Shown here: positions 1 to 7,725 of the stretch, piece after piece | Layout of the letters: each line of letters opens with the position of its first letter | How positions within the stretch are numbered: the stretch's first letter is position 1 | From: Algoriphagus lutimaris | GTDB taxonomy: Bacteria > Bacteroidota > Bacteroidia > Cytophagales > Cyclobacteriaceae | DNA: 64,000 nucleotides | Direction: 5' to 3' | Assembly (NCBI RefSeq): GCF_017051705.1 | Contig: NZ_JAFIDJ010000004.1 | Span: 124,001-188,000, forward strand | Program-made: the position numbers and the translations under genes | The notes under the pieces: generated by a model | Seen by the model: only the letters and a program-made list of their open reading frames with translations | The model's database searches: none | Told to the model about the DNA's origin: nothing

Positions 1-243
1 GTATTCTCCTTCTACAAGAAGATCATCGTTCGCGTTGACAAGAATGGTGTAGATGTTACGCTCATTCTTTTGAATGTCTGGTGGCGGAACGTTAGGATCC
101 ACTTTTGGAGGGAGTACATTCAAGATACCCTTATCCGATGCAATAGTAGTAGTGACGAGAAAGAAGATCAGGAGCAAGAAAGCTATGTCAGCCATAGAAC
201 CTGCATTGACCTCCTGAGCCATTCTATTTTTCTTTCTAGCCAT
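1..243 (-). CDS. exbD: Biopolymer transport protein ExbD/TolR family (N-terminal part, runs off left edge)
   Basis: Only the first 81 codons are in the window, starting at the ATG complementary to 241-243; the rest lies beyond base 1. The visible part has a short basic cytoplasmic N-terminus (MARKKNRMAQEV), one membrane segment at about residues 16-36 and the start of a periplasmic domain. That is the ExbD/TolR layout, which uses the proton motive force together with ExbB to energise TonB-dependent outer-membrane transport. The family's membrane aspartate is visible at residue 19 (SMADIAFLLL). It follows the small membrane protein gene by one base and exbB before that, so the three are probably co-transcribed. 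Confidence 0.88.
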   Translation of the reverse strand, partial: MARKKNRMAQEVNAGSMADIAFLLLIFFLVTTTIASDKGILNVLPPKVDPNVPPPDIQKNERNIYTILVNANDDLLVEGEY

Positions 244-244
244 A

Positions 245-574
245 TTACTTTATCGCTTTGTTTAGTTCAGTTACTACGATTCCAGCTAATGCTGAGATCG
301 CAAGTATGTACGTAGTGATAAGCATTCCTCCCACTAACTTAGATCCATCTGCGGTTAAGTTGAAAGGTTCTGCTTCAAATTTTGGAAGTACTTCGTCGCT
401 AGAAACAGAGTAAGCGATGAAGAACAACACCAAGATGCCAACGATACCCACTATTGTCTTCAACAAACTCTTAGGATCATTCAAAGAGTTGATTAAAGGC
501 ATTACAATAGAAGCGAAAGCTCCAATCGCAATTAGCAAGTAACTACCGTATAATAAAATGTCATAAGTATCCAT
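245..574 (-). CDS. Small three-helix membrane protein between exbB and exbD
   Basis: A 109-residue protein with three predicted membrane segments, near residues 8-30, 39-58 and 83-103, and a short polar loop between the second and third. It has no signal peptide and no catalytic motif that I can see. It sits 54 bases after exbB and one base before exbD, so co-transcription with the proton channel is likely. From memory, comparable small membrane proteins occur at this position in other Bacteroidota, but I cannot name a characterised family. An accessory subunit of the ExbB-ExbD complex is inferred from position alone. Confidence 0.8.
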   Translation of the reverse strand: MDTYDILLYGSYLLIAIGAFASIVMPLINSLNDPKSLLKTIVGIVGILVLFFIAYSVSSDEVLPKFEAEPFNLTADGSKLVGGMLITTYILAISALAGIVVTELNKAIK

Positions 575-628
575 AATGTAGCTTTCTTCGGGGTTAACTT
601 AAATAATTGAAACTCAAATTTTGACGGC

Positions 629-1438
629 TTACTTACCAGTCAATTTGTGCTTCACCAAGATGTCCACCAAAGTGATAGAAGCATCTTCCATATCGTTAAC
701 CAAAGAGTCAATTTTAGCGACACAGTAGTTGTAGAACAACTGAAGGATAATCGCTACGATCAAACCCGCTACTGTAGTCAAAAGGGCAATTTTAATACCA
801 CCTGCCACAAGAGATGGAGAGATATCACCAGCTGCCTCGATAGAGTCGAATGCACCGATCATACCAATTACAGTACCCATGAAACCCAACATTGGAGCAA
901 GAGAGATGAAAAGAGAGATCCAAACTAGACCTTTTTCCAATCTACCCATTTCAACGGATCCATAAGCAATGATGGACTTCTCAACCATTTCGATACCCTC
1001 AGAGTATCTCATAAGTCCTTGAGTAAAGATTGAAGCTACAGGGCCTTTGGTGTTTCTAGTAACATCCTTAGCTGCTTCAACTCCACCTGAAGACAAAGCA
1101 TCTTCAACTTTTGCCAACAATTTCTTGGTGTTGGTCGTAGAAAGGTTCAAAGTAATGATTCTTTCGATAGCTACAGCAAGACCTAAGATCAAACAGATCA
1201 ATACTGGAGTCATATACAAAGGATCACCTTCGATAAACTTGTCTTTAACTACTTGGTGGAAGCTTTGCTCCTCAACGATGATCTCGTCATCAATGATTGT
1301 TGGTGATGCAGCAGGTTCTTCTGCTACAGGAGCCATTTCTTCTTGAGCTGCAGAATCAGCTGCTGCTTCTTGTGCGTTTGCGAAAACAGGAACAAACATG
1401 ATACCTGCAAGCATGAACAAAGCGATTAACTTTCTCAT
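629..1438 (-). CDS. exbB: MotA/TolQ/ExbB proton channel family protein
   Basis: A 269-residue ExbB-type channel subunit. It begins with a cleavable-looking signal peptide (residues 1-22, ending ANAQ), followed by an Ala/Glu/Pro-rich linker (about 23-50) and the three-helix channel core (about 75-265). The conserved polytopic core is recognisable from LEKGLVWISLFISLAPMLGF and GMIGAFDSIE. ExbB and ExbD form the proton-driven motor for TonB. The signal peptide plus acidic linker makes it longer than the enterobacterial protein (about 240 residues), a common form in Bacteroidota. First gene of the exbB, small membrane protein, exbD set. Confidence 0.92.
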   Translation of the reverse strand: MRKLIALFMLAGIMFVPVFANAQEAAADSAAQEEMAPVAEEPAASPTIIDDEIIVEEQSFHQVVKDKFIEGDPLYMTPVLICLILGLAVAIERIITLNLSTTNTKKLLAKVEDALSSGGVEAAKDVTRNTKGPVASIFTQGLMRYSEGIEMVEKSIIAYGSVEMGRLEKGLVWISLFISLAPMLGFMGTVIGMIGAFDSIEAAGDISPSLVAGGIKIALLTTVAGLIVAIILQLFYNYCVAKIDSLVNDMEDASITLVDILVKHKLTGK

Positions 1439-2091
1439 AATTTGATTTTTAAATAGACTTTTGATAAAGGTTAAATGGTTTCTACACTAAAATCGAGTTT
1501 TAAAGTTATCATTTTTTAATTTCAAAAAACAATGGACTCTTTTAGATTTTTTGGAAAAATCCTGCTTTTAAAGCGGAATTGGGGCAATTATTACACGAGC
1601 GGAAAATATTCCTTTGAACTGTCATAGGCTTCTAATTCGCCATTTAAAGGTCAGAATAGTCCATTTTCAAGTGTTAATTCATTCCAAAACAATCTCTTAA
1701 GCCCTTTGCGTCAGTCAGATAGACAAAGAAAAATTTCTTTGAATATTTTTCCCTTTCCGACATAACTTAACTGATTTCGCAACTAAGTTACAAAAAATGC
1801 AATTCTATCCTTCCCATTATCAGACTTTCCTAAATCTTTTAACGTTAAATATTTTTAAAATAAACCAAGGAATAAAACTTTTCATTGCCATCTCTGTAAC
1901 AATCCCGTCGAAAAATTAGACTAATAGCCTTTTCAAAGCAATTAACTATTGAATCAGGAATTTTTGAGATTCTCAGATAAATAGACTTCAATCCATGGCT
2001 CTAGAAAAATCAATTTCATTTTTGTTTACGATCAGAATGGCTTTGCTAATTAGCTCGTTTGATTATTTCTTAATTACACCAAGCCCCAGTT
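1439..2091. other. Gene-free upstream region of exbB
   Basis: About 650 AT-rich bases with no open frame of gene-like composition on either strand. The part next to exbB presumably holds its promoter. A -7-like box TAACTTTA (complement of 1501-1508) with an ATTG about 21 bases upstream (complement of 1530-1533) is the best candidate but does not match the Bacteroidota consensus fully. Nothing else identifiable was seen before the repeat array begins near 2092. Confidence 0.5.
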
Positions 2092-2189
2092 CCCCTCGCC
2101 AATCTCCTTGCAGTCGATTTCGAACCCGGTTTTTTAATTTATCGAGGGCTCTCATCCCTTCTTTATAATCTATTGCTAATTTTCATGGA

Positions 2190-2224
2190 AATAAAAAAAG
2201 CCAAACTATTGCTAGCTTGGCTTT
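2190..2224 (-). terminator. Repeat copy of the tRNA-Ser terminator (fourth)
   Basis: Last copy of the hairpin and T-run, in the outermost and most diverged repeat unit. Confidence 0.55.
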
Positions 2225-2366
2225 GCAGAGCCAAAGGGATTGCTCATACCCGAAGCCATGCCGCACCTCCCTTCGCCAATCTCCTTGCAGTCGATTTCGA
2301 ACCCGGTCTTTTAATTTATCGAGGGCTCTCATCCCTTCTTTATAATCTTTTGCTACTTTTCATGGA

Positions 2367-2401
2367 AATAAAAAAAGCCAAACTATTGCTAGCTTGGCTT
2401 T
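2367..2401 (-). terminator. Repeat copy of the tRNA-Ser terminator (third)
   Basis: Same hairpin and T-run, shifted another 177 bases along the minus strand. Confidence 0.6.
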
Positions 2402-2543
2402 GCAGAGAGGAAGGGATTGCTCATACCCGAAGCCATGCCGCACCTCCCCTCGCCAATCTCCTTGCAGTCGATTTCGAACCCGGTCTTTTAATTTATCGAG
2501 GGCTCTCATCCCTTCTTTATAATCTTTTGCTACTTTTCATGGA

Positions 2544-2578
2544 AATAAAAAAAGCCAAACTATTGCTAGCTTGGCTTT
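2544..2578 (-). terminator. Repeat copy of the tRNA-Ser terminator (second)
   Basis: Identical hairpin and T-run to the terminator after tRNA-Ser, 177 bases further downstream on the minus strand. It would catch read-through transcripts. Confidence 0.65.
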
Positions 2579-2720
2579 GCAGAGAGGAAGGGATTGCTCA
2601 TACCCGAAGCCATGCCGCACCTCCCCTCGCCAATCTCCTTGCAGTCGATTTCGAACCCGGTCTTTTAATTTATCGAGGGCTCTCATCCCTTCTTTATAAT
2701 CTATTGCTACTTTTCATGGA

Positions 2721-2755
2721 AATAAAAAAAGCCAAACTATTGCTAGCTTGGCTTT
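2721..2755 (-). terminator. Intrinsic terminator directly after tRNA-Ser (first of four copies)
   Basis: On the minus strand, AAAGCCAAGCTAGC...TTGGCTTT forms a stem of at least 8 base pairs (arms at 2728-2735 and 2748-2755) followed by a run of seven T. It begins one base past the tRNA 3' end, so it should end the tRNA-Ser transcript. The same hairpin is repeated every 177 bases in the array. Confidence 0.85.
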
Positions 2756-2756
2756 G

Positions 2757-2844
2757 CAGAGAGGAAGGGATTCGAACCCTCGATACCCTTTAGGGGTATA
2801 CACGCTTTCCAGGCGTGCTCCTTCAACCACTCGGACACCTCTCT
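2757..2844 (-). tRNA. tRNA-Ser (anticodon GGA)
   Basis: An 88-base class II tRNA on the minus strand. The acceptor stem AGAGAGG (complement of 2838-2844) pairs with CCTCTCT (complement of 2758-2764), and the discriminator base G is the complement of 2757. The anticodon stem-loop CACGC CTGGAAA GCGTG gives GGA, reading UCC/UCU. The variable arm is long (TACCCCTAAAGGGTA) and the T arm is GAGGGTTCGAATCCCTT. CCA is not encoded. It is followed at once by an intrinsic terminator and a tandem array built from its own 3' end. Confidence 0.95.
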
Positions 2845-2939
2845 AGATTGAATTTTGACTTGCTATTGCAAATCGGAGTGCAAAGAAAAATATTATTCCT
2901 CCGCTTTCCAAATCAAACTCTAAAATATCCTGAATTTCT

Positions 2940-4007
2940 CTAGGTAGTCATCTCTCCAGCGAGTGGAACCATCAACTGTTTCTTCACTTCCTCAGCTGAA
3001 GAATACTGTCCTAACAAGAACATTAATTTTGTAACTGCAGCTTCTGTGGTAATATCTGCCCCACTAATGACCCCTACATTCAAAAGTTCTTTACTAGTCT
3101 CATACCTTCCCTGAATTACTCTACCCCCATTGCACTGAGACACGTTTAAGAGGATTAATCCCTTTTTTACCGCCCTTGCCAAGGAATTCATAAACCATAT
3201 TTCACTTGGAGAGTTTCCAGAACCATAGGTTTCTAAAACCACTCCTCGTAAACCTGGGATATCAAAACAAGCATCCATGATTTGGGAGGTGATCCCAGGG
3301 AATAGTTTTAATATCATGACTCGATTGTCCAACAGATTTTTATAAACCAGCTCCTTCTTGGGTTCATAAGGTCTAATGGAAGCCGTATTATAATCAATTA
3401 CAATCCCAGCTTCCGCCAAGGATGGATAATTCTCTGATTCAAATGCGTCAAAGTGGACAGACTGTACCTTTTTGGAACGGTTTCCTCTCAATAACACATG
3501 ATTAAAAAATATACAGACTTCTGGCACAATTGGATTCCCATTGATTTTCGCGGTCGCAATTTCCAATGAAGTCATCAAATTCTCCCGTGCATCTGAACGC
3601 ATCGCCGAAATAGGCAATTGTGCTCCCGTAAAAATCACGGGTTTATTGAGCCCTTGAAGCATATAACTCATCATGGAAGCAGAATAGGCCATCGTATCAG
3701 TCCCATGAAGCACAACAAAACCATCGTAACTATCATAGTTCTCATAAATAATATATGCCATATCAGTCCAATGCTTCATAGAAACATTAGAAGAGTCAAT
3801 GGGCTCTGGAAATGAAATTACCGTGATCGCAATATTCATATTGGAGAGAATAGGAATCTTTTCCAGAATCTTTCCAAAATTAAATGGTACTAAAGACCCT
3901 GAATCATCGTAAGCCATACCCAAGGTTCCACCAGTATATATAATCAACACTGATGATGTCTTACTGGTACGTAGGCCTGTATTTAGTCTTACTATTTTAT
4001 AATTCAT
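2940..4007 (-). CDS. ansA: Type I (cytoplasmic) L-asparaginase
   Basis: A 355-residue asparaginase I that hydrolyses L-asparagine to aspartate and ammonia. The first threonine motif TGGT is at residues 25-28 with the catalytic Thr, the DSSN segment at about 71-74 binds substrate, and HGTDTM at 101-106 carries the second Thr-Asp pair. There is no signal peptide, which fits the cytoplasmic enzyme. Its ATG overlaps the stop of the TatD gene by four bases (ATGA), so it is translationally coupled as the last gene of a seven-gene operon. Confidence 0.93.
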   Translation of the reverse strand: MNYKIVRLNTGLRTSKTSSVLIIYTGGTLGMAYDDSGSLVPFNFGKILEKIPILSNMNIAITVISFPEPIDSSNVSMKHWTDMAYIIYENYDSYDGFVVLHGTDTMAYSASMMSYMLQGLNKPVIFTGAQLPISAMRSDARENLMTSLEIATAKINGNPIVPEVCIFFNHVLLRGNRSKKVQSVHFDAFESENYPSLAEAGIVIDYNTASIRPYEPKKELVYKNLLDNRVMILKLFPGITSQIMDACFDIPGLRGVVLETYGSGNSPSEIWFMNSLARAVKKGLILLNVSQCNGGRVIQGRYETSKELLNVGVISGADITTEAAVTKLMFLLGQYSSAEEVKKQLMVPLAGEMTT

Positions 4008-4780
4008 AGCTCAAACTCCCTGAATAGGTTCAATGCATTCTCTTTGGTTTTCTTAGCAACCTCCTCTTTAGAAATTGCTAAAAAGTCTCCAATTCTCTCT
4101 GCTATTATAGGTAAATAAACTGGAGAATTCCTTTTACCTCGATAAGGAACAGGCGCTAGATAAGGCGAATCAGTCTCTAAAACCAAATTCCCTAAATCTA
4201 AATGTGGAATTACTTGATCCAAACCTCCGTTTTTAAAAGTGGAAACCCCACCTATTCCCAAGAAAAATCCCAACTCAATAATATCTTGTGCTTGTTGCAA
4301 AGTACCCGTAAAACAATGAAAAACACCTGTCAAGCTACCATCTTGCTCGTGCCTGATGAGTTCGATCGTTTCATCCATGGATTCTCTACAGTGGATCACT
4401 ACAGGCAGTTTCTTTTTCTTCGCCCAATCTACCTGGATTTTCAAAGCTTCTTTTTGTTGCTCGAAAAAAGTCTTATCCCAGTACAAGTCCAACCCTATTT
4501 CTCCAACCGCTGCAAATGGTCTCTTTTCCAACCATTCTTCCATCACATAAAGTTGTGTCTGAAAATCCTCCTTCACATCACAAGGATGTAGCCCCATCAT
4601 CGGAATGCAAAGATCAGGGTATTTCTCCTCGCAGGCCAACATGGCATCAATGGTTTCAACATCAACATTGGGCATGTATACACGCTCAATTCCGGCTTCA
4701 CGGATTTGATCCATTACCTCGTCTCGGTCAGAATCGAATTTGGAAGAGTAAATATGTGCGTGGGTTTCAATCAGGTTCAT
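4004..4780 (-). CDS. TatD family metal-dependent hydrolase
   Basis: A 258-residue TIM-barrel deoxyribonuclease of the TatD family. The metal-binding set is complete: H7 and H9 (THAH), E94 (GEIGLD), H130 (VVIHCRES), H155 (FHCFTG) and D204 (ETDSPYLAP). Members are 3'-5' exonucleases or general metallohydrolases in DNA or RNA turnover; the exact substrate cannot be read from sequence. It overlaps genes on both sides by four bases (ATGA), so it belongs to the glycosyltransferase/asparaginase operon. Confidence 0.92.
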   Translation of the reverse strand: MNLIETHAHIYSSKFDSDRDEVMDQIREAGIERVYMPNVDVETIDAMLACEEKYPDLCIPMMGLHPCDVKEDFQTQLYVMEEWLEKRPFAAVGEIGLDLYWDKTFFEQQKEALKIQVDWAKKKKLPVVIHCRESMDETIELIRHEQDGSLTGVFHCFTGTLQQAQDIIELGFFLGIGGVSTFKNGGLDQVIPHLDLGNLVLETDSPYLAPVPYRGKRNSPVYLPIIAERIGDFLAISKEEVAKKTKENALNLFREFEL

Positions 4781-5904
4781 AAGTAATTTCTAGACTTCCA
4801 AGTGATTTTGGAAGGCCAAAAATAATAAAGAATAGTAAGGGAGGAGGCAAGCAGGTAATAAAAATCATAGATTGCCAGTATCATCCAAGAAAGTTTTCTG
4901 CCCGCTTTGTTGGAAACCACTATTAAAAAATAGGATTGTAAAAGGATTTTTAACCCCCAAATTCCAAATCCTAGGCTTACATTACTTGCTAAAATCCAAG
5001 CTATAGCCGGGAAAAAGAGCAGGTGAAAACCTAAGGACACCTTCCATTTCCAAGGCAAAGAAACAACCCCTTTGAGCCACCGTTTTCGTTGTTTCAACAA
5101 TTCCGACCAGCTTCTTTCCGCTTTGGTCTTTAATAGCATGCCAGGACTGACTTGTTGATGTATCTGAAAACCTAGACGATTTATGGATCTGGAAATCTCT
5201 AAATCTTCGGTCCAGGAAAATTCCGTATTTTCAAACCCACCTGACTCCAGATAAGCTTTCCTTGAAATCACCATATTATTTCCCAACCCAGTGGTATGAG
5301 CTCCCATATCTGAGACGATTTTGGTGATCGCTAAAATATTCCACCAATCTATTTTTTGAAATTCTGCGAAAAGAGTATGAGATTCTAACTCAGTTACGCC
5401 ATTCAAAAGACCTATTTTTTCCGAAAAGCTGTTAACTCCCTCTTTTACCCAGTTTTCACCCACCACACAATCTGCATCCGTAAAAAATAAAAATTCTCCA
5501 TTTGCCTCTTTAGCCATGATGGCTAAGGCATTTGCTTTTCCATTGATTGGGTACTTCCTCAGTTGCTGTCCTTTAATAGGAAAAATCTTGCAATTAGTAG
5601 TTCTTTCCTTCCATTCTTTCAATATTCTGAGGGTATCATCTTCACTTTGGTCGTCCGCCATTAAAAATTCAAGTTGCTCAGAAGGATAGTCCAACCCATG
5701 AAGTGAAGCCAGTAAGTAAGGAAGATCTTTTTCCTCATTTCTAGAAGCTACCAAAACAGACACTTTGGGAAAGTAATTTGGGTTCGGTTTGCAAAAATCC
5801 ATCCAAGAGAATATTGCCCGAAAGATGAGAACAAGGTATTGAACAAGCAGAATGCTTACTGCAAAAAATGCCAAATTTAAAATTATAGTGTTGCCGTTGT
5901 CCAA
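4777..5904 (-). CDS. Family 2 glycosyltransferase, membrane-anchored
   Basis: A 375-residue processive-type GT2. It has an N-terminal membrane helix (about 8-30), a GT-A domain with the nucleotide-sugar aspartates at DDQSEDD (84-90), TDADC at 142-146, the acid EDLE at 233-236 and QRKRW at 272-276, then two or three C-terminal helices. The QxxRW motif is typical of enzymes making or extending polysaccharide chains. The only early start is a TTG (5904) inside the end of the preceding deacetylase gene, so the exact start is uncertain. It resembles the GT2 at 7997-9109 in architecture and may act on the same glycan. Confidence 0.85.
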   Translation of the reverse strand: MDNGNTIILNLAFFAVSILLVQYLVLIFRAIFSWMDFCKPNPNYFPKVSVLVASRNEEKDLPYLLASLHGLDYPSEQLEFLMADDQSEDDTLRILKEWKERTTNCKIFPIKGQQLRKYPINGKANALAIMAKEANGEFLFFTDADCVVGENWVKEGVNSFSEKIGLLNGVTELESHTLFAEFQKIDWWNILAITKIVSDMGAHTTGLGNNMVISRKAYLESGGFENTEFSWTEDLEISRSINRLGFQIHQQVSPGMLLKTKAERSWSELLKQRKRWLKGVVSLPWKWKVSLGFHLLFFPAIAWILASNVSLGFGIWGLKILLQSYFLIVVSNKAGRKLSWMILAIYDFYYLLASSLTILYYFWPSKITWKSRNYL

Positions 5905-6509
5905 CCTTTGTCTTGAAGTTTATCTAAGTAAGTTGGTAAAATTCTGGGTAAAACTGAACTGGTCTTTTGTTGATCATGAAATAGCACGATTGATCCTGGT
6001 CCTGTATTTTCAACAGACTTTCTCAGTACCTCTTTGTGATCTAGTTTTAGGTCATAATCTCCACTCAACATATTCCACATTACAATGGAATGCGTTTTCG
6101 AAATTTCCCTGGCTTCAGCTGAAGTCATCAGTCCATAAGGAGGACGAAATAATTTTGTCTGAACGCCCAGCTGATCCTCTATTATTTGATTACAAGCCAG
6201 AAAGTCTTGGAGGTATTTTTCTCTATTGGTTTTCCAGCCATTAAGATGATGAAAGGTATGGTTAGCTAATTGGTGTCCTTGAGAAAGCACCTCTTTGGCT
6301 AAAGAACTGTGCTTCCGAACATTATCCCCTACCATGAAAAACGTAGCTTTCATAGTTCGTTTAGAAAGTTCCTGAAGGACAAAGTCGGTCACTCCTGGTA
6401 CTGGACCATCATCAAAGGTCAAAAAGACTTGGTTTCCTTCTGAATTTTTTGACCAAATTCTTTTCGGGAACAATCTCTGAATAAAGAATGGAACGGTATG
6501 AAATACCAT
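5883..6509 (-). CDS. Polysaccharide deacetylase (NodB/CE4 family)
   Basis: A 208-residue CE4 de-N-acetylase. The catalytic and metal motif TFDDGP is at residues 31-36, the zinc histidines are H84 and H88 (NHTFHH), and RPPYG is at 122-126. The short form has no clear signal peptide, so it may act at the inner membrane face or leave by an unseen route. It lies two bases after the SpoIIE-type phosphatase gene and overlaps the following GT2 gene. The pairing points to synthesis and N-deacetylation of an amino-sugar polymer, which is inference. Confidence 0.9.
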   Translation of the reverse strand: MVFHTVPFFIQRLFPKRIWSKNSEGNQVFLTFDDGPVPGVTDFVLQELSKRTMKATFFMVGDNVRKHSSLAKEVLSQGHQLANHTFHHLNGWKTNREKYLQDFLACNQIIEDQLGVQTKLFRPPYGLMTSAEAREISKTHSIVMWNMLSGDYDLKLDHKEVLRKSVENTGPGSIVLFHDQQKTSSVLPRILPTYLDKLQDKGWTTATL

Positions 6510-6511
6510 GA

Positions 6512-7723
6512 TTAACGGAACCTAAGACTCAATAATGTCAAATCATCTCTCAAAGGAATATCCTTAGAAAAATCATTCATTTCCTTAAAAAATTCTCTGT
6601 GAAAATCATCAGGATCTACACATAAGTGCTTTAATACAAAATCTTCCAATCTATCTTCACCGTATTCTTCCCCCTCTTCATTGGTTGCTTCAGTTACCCC
6701 ATCTGTATAGAGATGGATTGTAAAGTCCTTCAGATTCTCTTTTTCATCAATTTCCAAAAAAGGAAGTTTTTCAAAAGCCCCTAATATGGTGGTCCCTGCA
6801 TTTAACAATTCGATCTTCCCTGGAATATTCCCGCACAAGATGGGCGCATTATGTCCAGCATTTACATAATGAAACTTATTTGTTTTAAAATTATAGTAAC
6901 CCAGAAAAAAAGTAATGAATCGCTCTCCTTTTGTGTTTTCAAAAAGTGTAAAATTCAGCTGGTTCACAATCATTTTCAGATCCGCATCACTCCTTAATAA
7001 AGTGCGAAGGGTTGCCTGAAAATTTGACATTAGTAACGCTGCCGCAAAGCCTTTGCCTGAAACATCCGCAATACAAAAGAACACTTCATCTTTCGACCGC
7101 TGAATCAGATCATAATAATCTCCCCCTACCATGCTATGTGGGAAATAAGTCACCTTAGCTTTCAGCTTATCAGTAAAAGGCAATTCCGCAGGAAACAACA
7201 TTTGCTGAACCTGACTCGCGATGGCAATTTCCCTGTTCAACACCTCCTGCTGCAATTGTTTCCTAGCAAAACGTTTATTTTCCAGGGCTACTACCAAAAT
7301 GTTGGTCAAGGCCTGCGTGAAATCCAGGTCTAAATCCTGAGACAGGTCTTTCCTTTTGAGGAATAAAATCGCAAGCATTTTATCCTTATGATAAACCGGC
7401 AAATAAGTCTCCAAATCCTGAAACGAATACCCATCTGGAAGTTCTATCCTGAGTTGATCAGAATCTTTTTCAGAGATAATATCATCTAAAGGAATCAGTT
7501 GGGGCACTTTTGATTTAACTCCATGTGCAATGATTTTTTCAAATGCTCCTTCTTTAGCCACATACAATACCATTGCTTTGATGTTTAAATGCACCAAGCA
7601 AGTAAACTTGAAGATATTTGCTAGAACCACCTCAGACTGATTTTCATTGATCGCCTGAGTGATTTCGAGCAATGCTTTTAGCTCTAATTCTTTACGTTGA
7701 TATTTTATTGTCTCTGTAGTCAA
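6512..7723 (-). CDS. SpoIIE-type PP2C serine/threonine phosphatase with N-terminal GAF-like domain
   Basis: A 403-residue regulator. Residues about 15-155 look like a GAF-type sensor. A short coiled linker follows, ending ASQVQQMLFP, then a PP2C/SpoIIE catalytic domain with GGDYYD at 200-205, ADVSGKG at 219-225, DGVTEA and a C-terminal RDDLTLL. Such proteins dephosphorylate anti-sigma-factor antagonists in partner-switching pathways; no STAS or anti-sigma gene is adjacent. No ATG exists near the N-terminus. Translation probably begins at the TTG two bases after the stop of the upstream small gene, implying coupling. Confidence 0.9.
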   Translation of the reverse strand: MTTETIKYQRKELELKALLEITQAINENQSEVVLANIFKFTCLVHLNIKAMVLYVAKEGAFEKIIAHGVKSKVPQLIPLDDIISEKDSDQLRIELPDGYSFQDLETYLPVYHKDKMLAILFLKRKDLSQDLDLDFTQALTNILVVALENKRFARKQLQQEVLNREIAIASQVQQMLFPAELPFTDKLKAKVTYFPHSMVGGDYYDLIQRSKDEVFFCIADVSGKGFAAALLMSNFQATLRTLLRSDADLKMIVNQLNFTLFENTKGERFITFFLGYYNFKTNKFHYVNAGHNAPILCGNIPGKIELLNAGTTILGAFEKLPFLEIDEKENLKDFTIHLYTDGVTEATNEEGEEYGEDRLEDFVLKHLCVDPDDFHREFFKEMNDFSKDIPLRDDLTLLSLRFR

Positions 7724-7725
7724 TG

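Larger units (their letters stand above)
2092..2772 (-). repeat. 177-bp tandem repeat array derived from the 3' end of tRNA-Ser(GGA)
   Basis: The landmark CATGGAAATAAAAAAAGCC starts at 2184, 2361, 2538 and 2715, exactly 177 bases apart each time. The landmark GCAGAGAGG (GCAGAGCCA in the outermost copy) starts at 2225, 2402, 2579 and 2756. The 2756 copy is the 3' end of the intact tRNA-Ser gene, and the match to it extends over about 17 bases (2756-2772 versus 2579-2595). On the minus strand each unit therefore reads tRNA 3' tail, intrinsic terminator, then about 130 bases of spacer. The two inner copies are nearly identical, the outer ones have a few substitutions, and the array fades out near 2092, giving about 3.8 copies. 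The layout resembles the 178-bp rtT repeats after tyrT in E. coli. Confidence 0.9.

Noticed and set aside
2092-2772. Possible CRISPR array
   Set aside because: The repeats are 177 bases long and directly contiguous, without unique spacers, and no cas gene is present.
2173-2793. Plus-strand open frame of about 200 codons made of a 59-residue repeat
   Set aside because: It exists only because the repeat period is divisible by three, it runs antisense through terminators and into the tRNA, and no promoter or ribosome site precedes it; the array is treated as a repeat instead.
2757-2844. tRNA-Ser as an integration site for a mobile element
   Set aside because: No integrase, phage or conjugation gene lies nearby; the 3'-end copies are in tandem rather than flanking an insert.
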